From Rhodanobacter sp. 7MK24 (GTDB taxonomy: Bacteria > Pseudomonadota > Gammaproteobacteria > Xanthomonadales > Rhodanobacteraceae): a stretch of 64,000 bases of DNA. The notes under the pieces were generated by a model. The model had not been told where the DNA came from and made no database searches. It saw nothing but the letters and a program-made list of their open reading frames with translations. The position numbers and the translations under genes were made by a program. Shown here piece after piece: positions 63,851-64,000 of this stretch; within the stretch, counting starts at the first letter, position 1, and the number at the start of each line of letters is the position of its first letter. The stretch is from NCBI RefSeq assembly GCF_014842995.1, contig NZ_JACYXL010000001.1, positions 621,183 through 685,182 on the forward strand, given 5' to 3'.

Positions 63851-64000
63851 GGCGTAGTTGCGCGGGCAGGGGCGTAAGCCGAGCTTGCAGCATGCGCGCC
63901 GCCGCGTCGAGGTCGACGGCGTTCGCATCCGGTGCCTCGCGCAGGATTTCCTCCAGCAGCGCATCCTGCATGCGGCCGCGTTCCAGCGCGTAGCTGTAAG
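63843..64000 (-). CDS. C-terminal part of an unidentified gene, cut by the window edge
   Basis: The last 52 codons of a minus-strand gene that continues beyond the window (visible end ALERGRMQDALLEEILREAP, then DANAVDLDAAARMLQARLTP). The frame is open, uses typical GC-rich codons, and its stop overlaps the DUF3293 start by 8 nt. It is predominantly helical; the product cannot be named from this fragment. Confidence 0.55.
   Translation of the reverse strand, partial: YSYALERGRMQDALLEEILREAPDANAVDLDAAARMLQARLTPLPAQLRHE

Overview
The window is GC-rich, densely coded DNA from a gammaproteobacterial chromosome. It most likely comes from the Xanthomonadales (Lysobacterales), probably a Rhodanobacteraceae-type organism such as Dyella, Luteibacter, Rhodanobacter or Frateuria. 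This placement rests on the high GC, the gene families (TonB-Xanth-Caul receptor with GH20 and a LacI regulator, MprF-AcvB pair, MetX at the end of a ccm operon) and the many REP-like intergenic palindromes. No rRNA, prophage, CRISPR array or intact insertion sequence was found.

Layout. 1-11 kb: ppk1, a divergent AraC regulator/MFS pair, poxB, pyrD-murB, a methyltransferase, an SDR and a small DUF4190 protein. 11-14 kb: an ALDH7-type dehydrogenase, tRNA-Arg(CCU), then two small exported-protein genes carrying integron attC-like sites (a cassette array with no integrase in view). 14-21 kb: M28 peptidase, GH18 chitinase-like protein, small CxxC protein, LLM flavin oxidoreductase, repeats, FKBP lipoprotein, GST. 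21-34.4 kb: OPT transporter, mprF-acvB, AhpD-like protein, rsmC-rsuA, DyP peroxidase, tRNA-Ala(CGC), rnd, a membrane-anchored SUMF1-like protein, and an HU-like protein with a basic tail. 34.4-48.7 kb: sulfotransferase, GNAT, and a minus-strand amino-sugar/chitooligosaccharide locus (glucokinase, GH20, TonB receptor, APC permease, GH2 exo-glucosaminidase-like enzyme, LacI regulator) with a perfect 14-bp palindrome just upstream of its first gene. 48.7-50.5 kb: IS3 transposase remnant, methyltransferase, degenerate DNA, tRNA-Leu(CAA). 50.5-55 kb: cysteine dioxygenase, phospholipase C-like phosphoesterase, exported peroxiredoxin, small lipoprotein. 55-64 kb: a cytochrome c maturation operon, ccmA-[repeat]-ccmBCDEFGHI, running into metX; upstream lie a DUF3293 gene and one cut-off gene.

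Themes. The amino-sugar locus reads as one regulon: the receptor imports oligosaccharides, GH20 and GH2 trim terminal GlcNAc or GlcN, the permease takes up the product and the kinase phosphorylates it, under LacI control. The ccm-metX genes are chained by 4-nt overlaps. Between genes, several repeat families recur: BIME-like paired palindromes, a GGAGCGCACC...-type palindrome that has even become coding sequence in ccmH, and a roughly 240-bp element that separates ccmA from ccmB. The most notable observations are the integron-like cassettes at 12.9-14.1 kb, the repeats affecting the ccm operon, and the amino-sugar locus with its unusual permease and catalytic-Asp GH2 enzyme.
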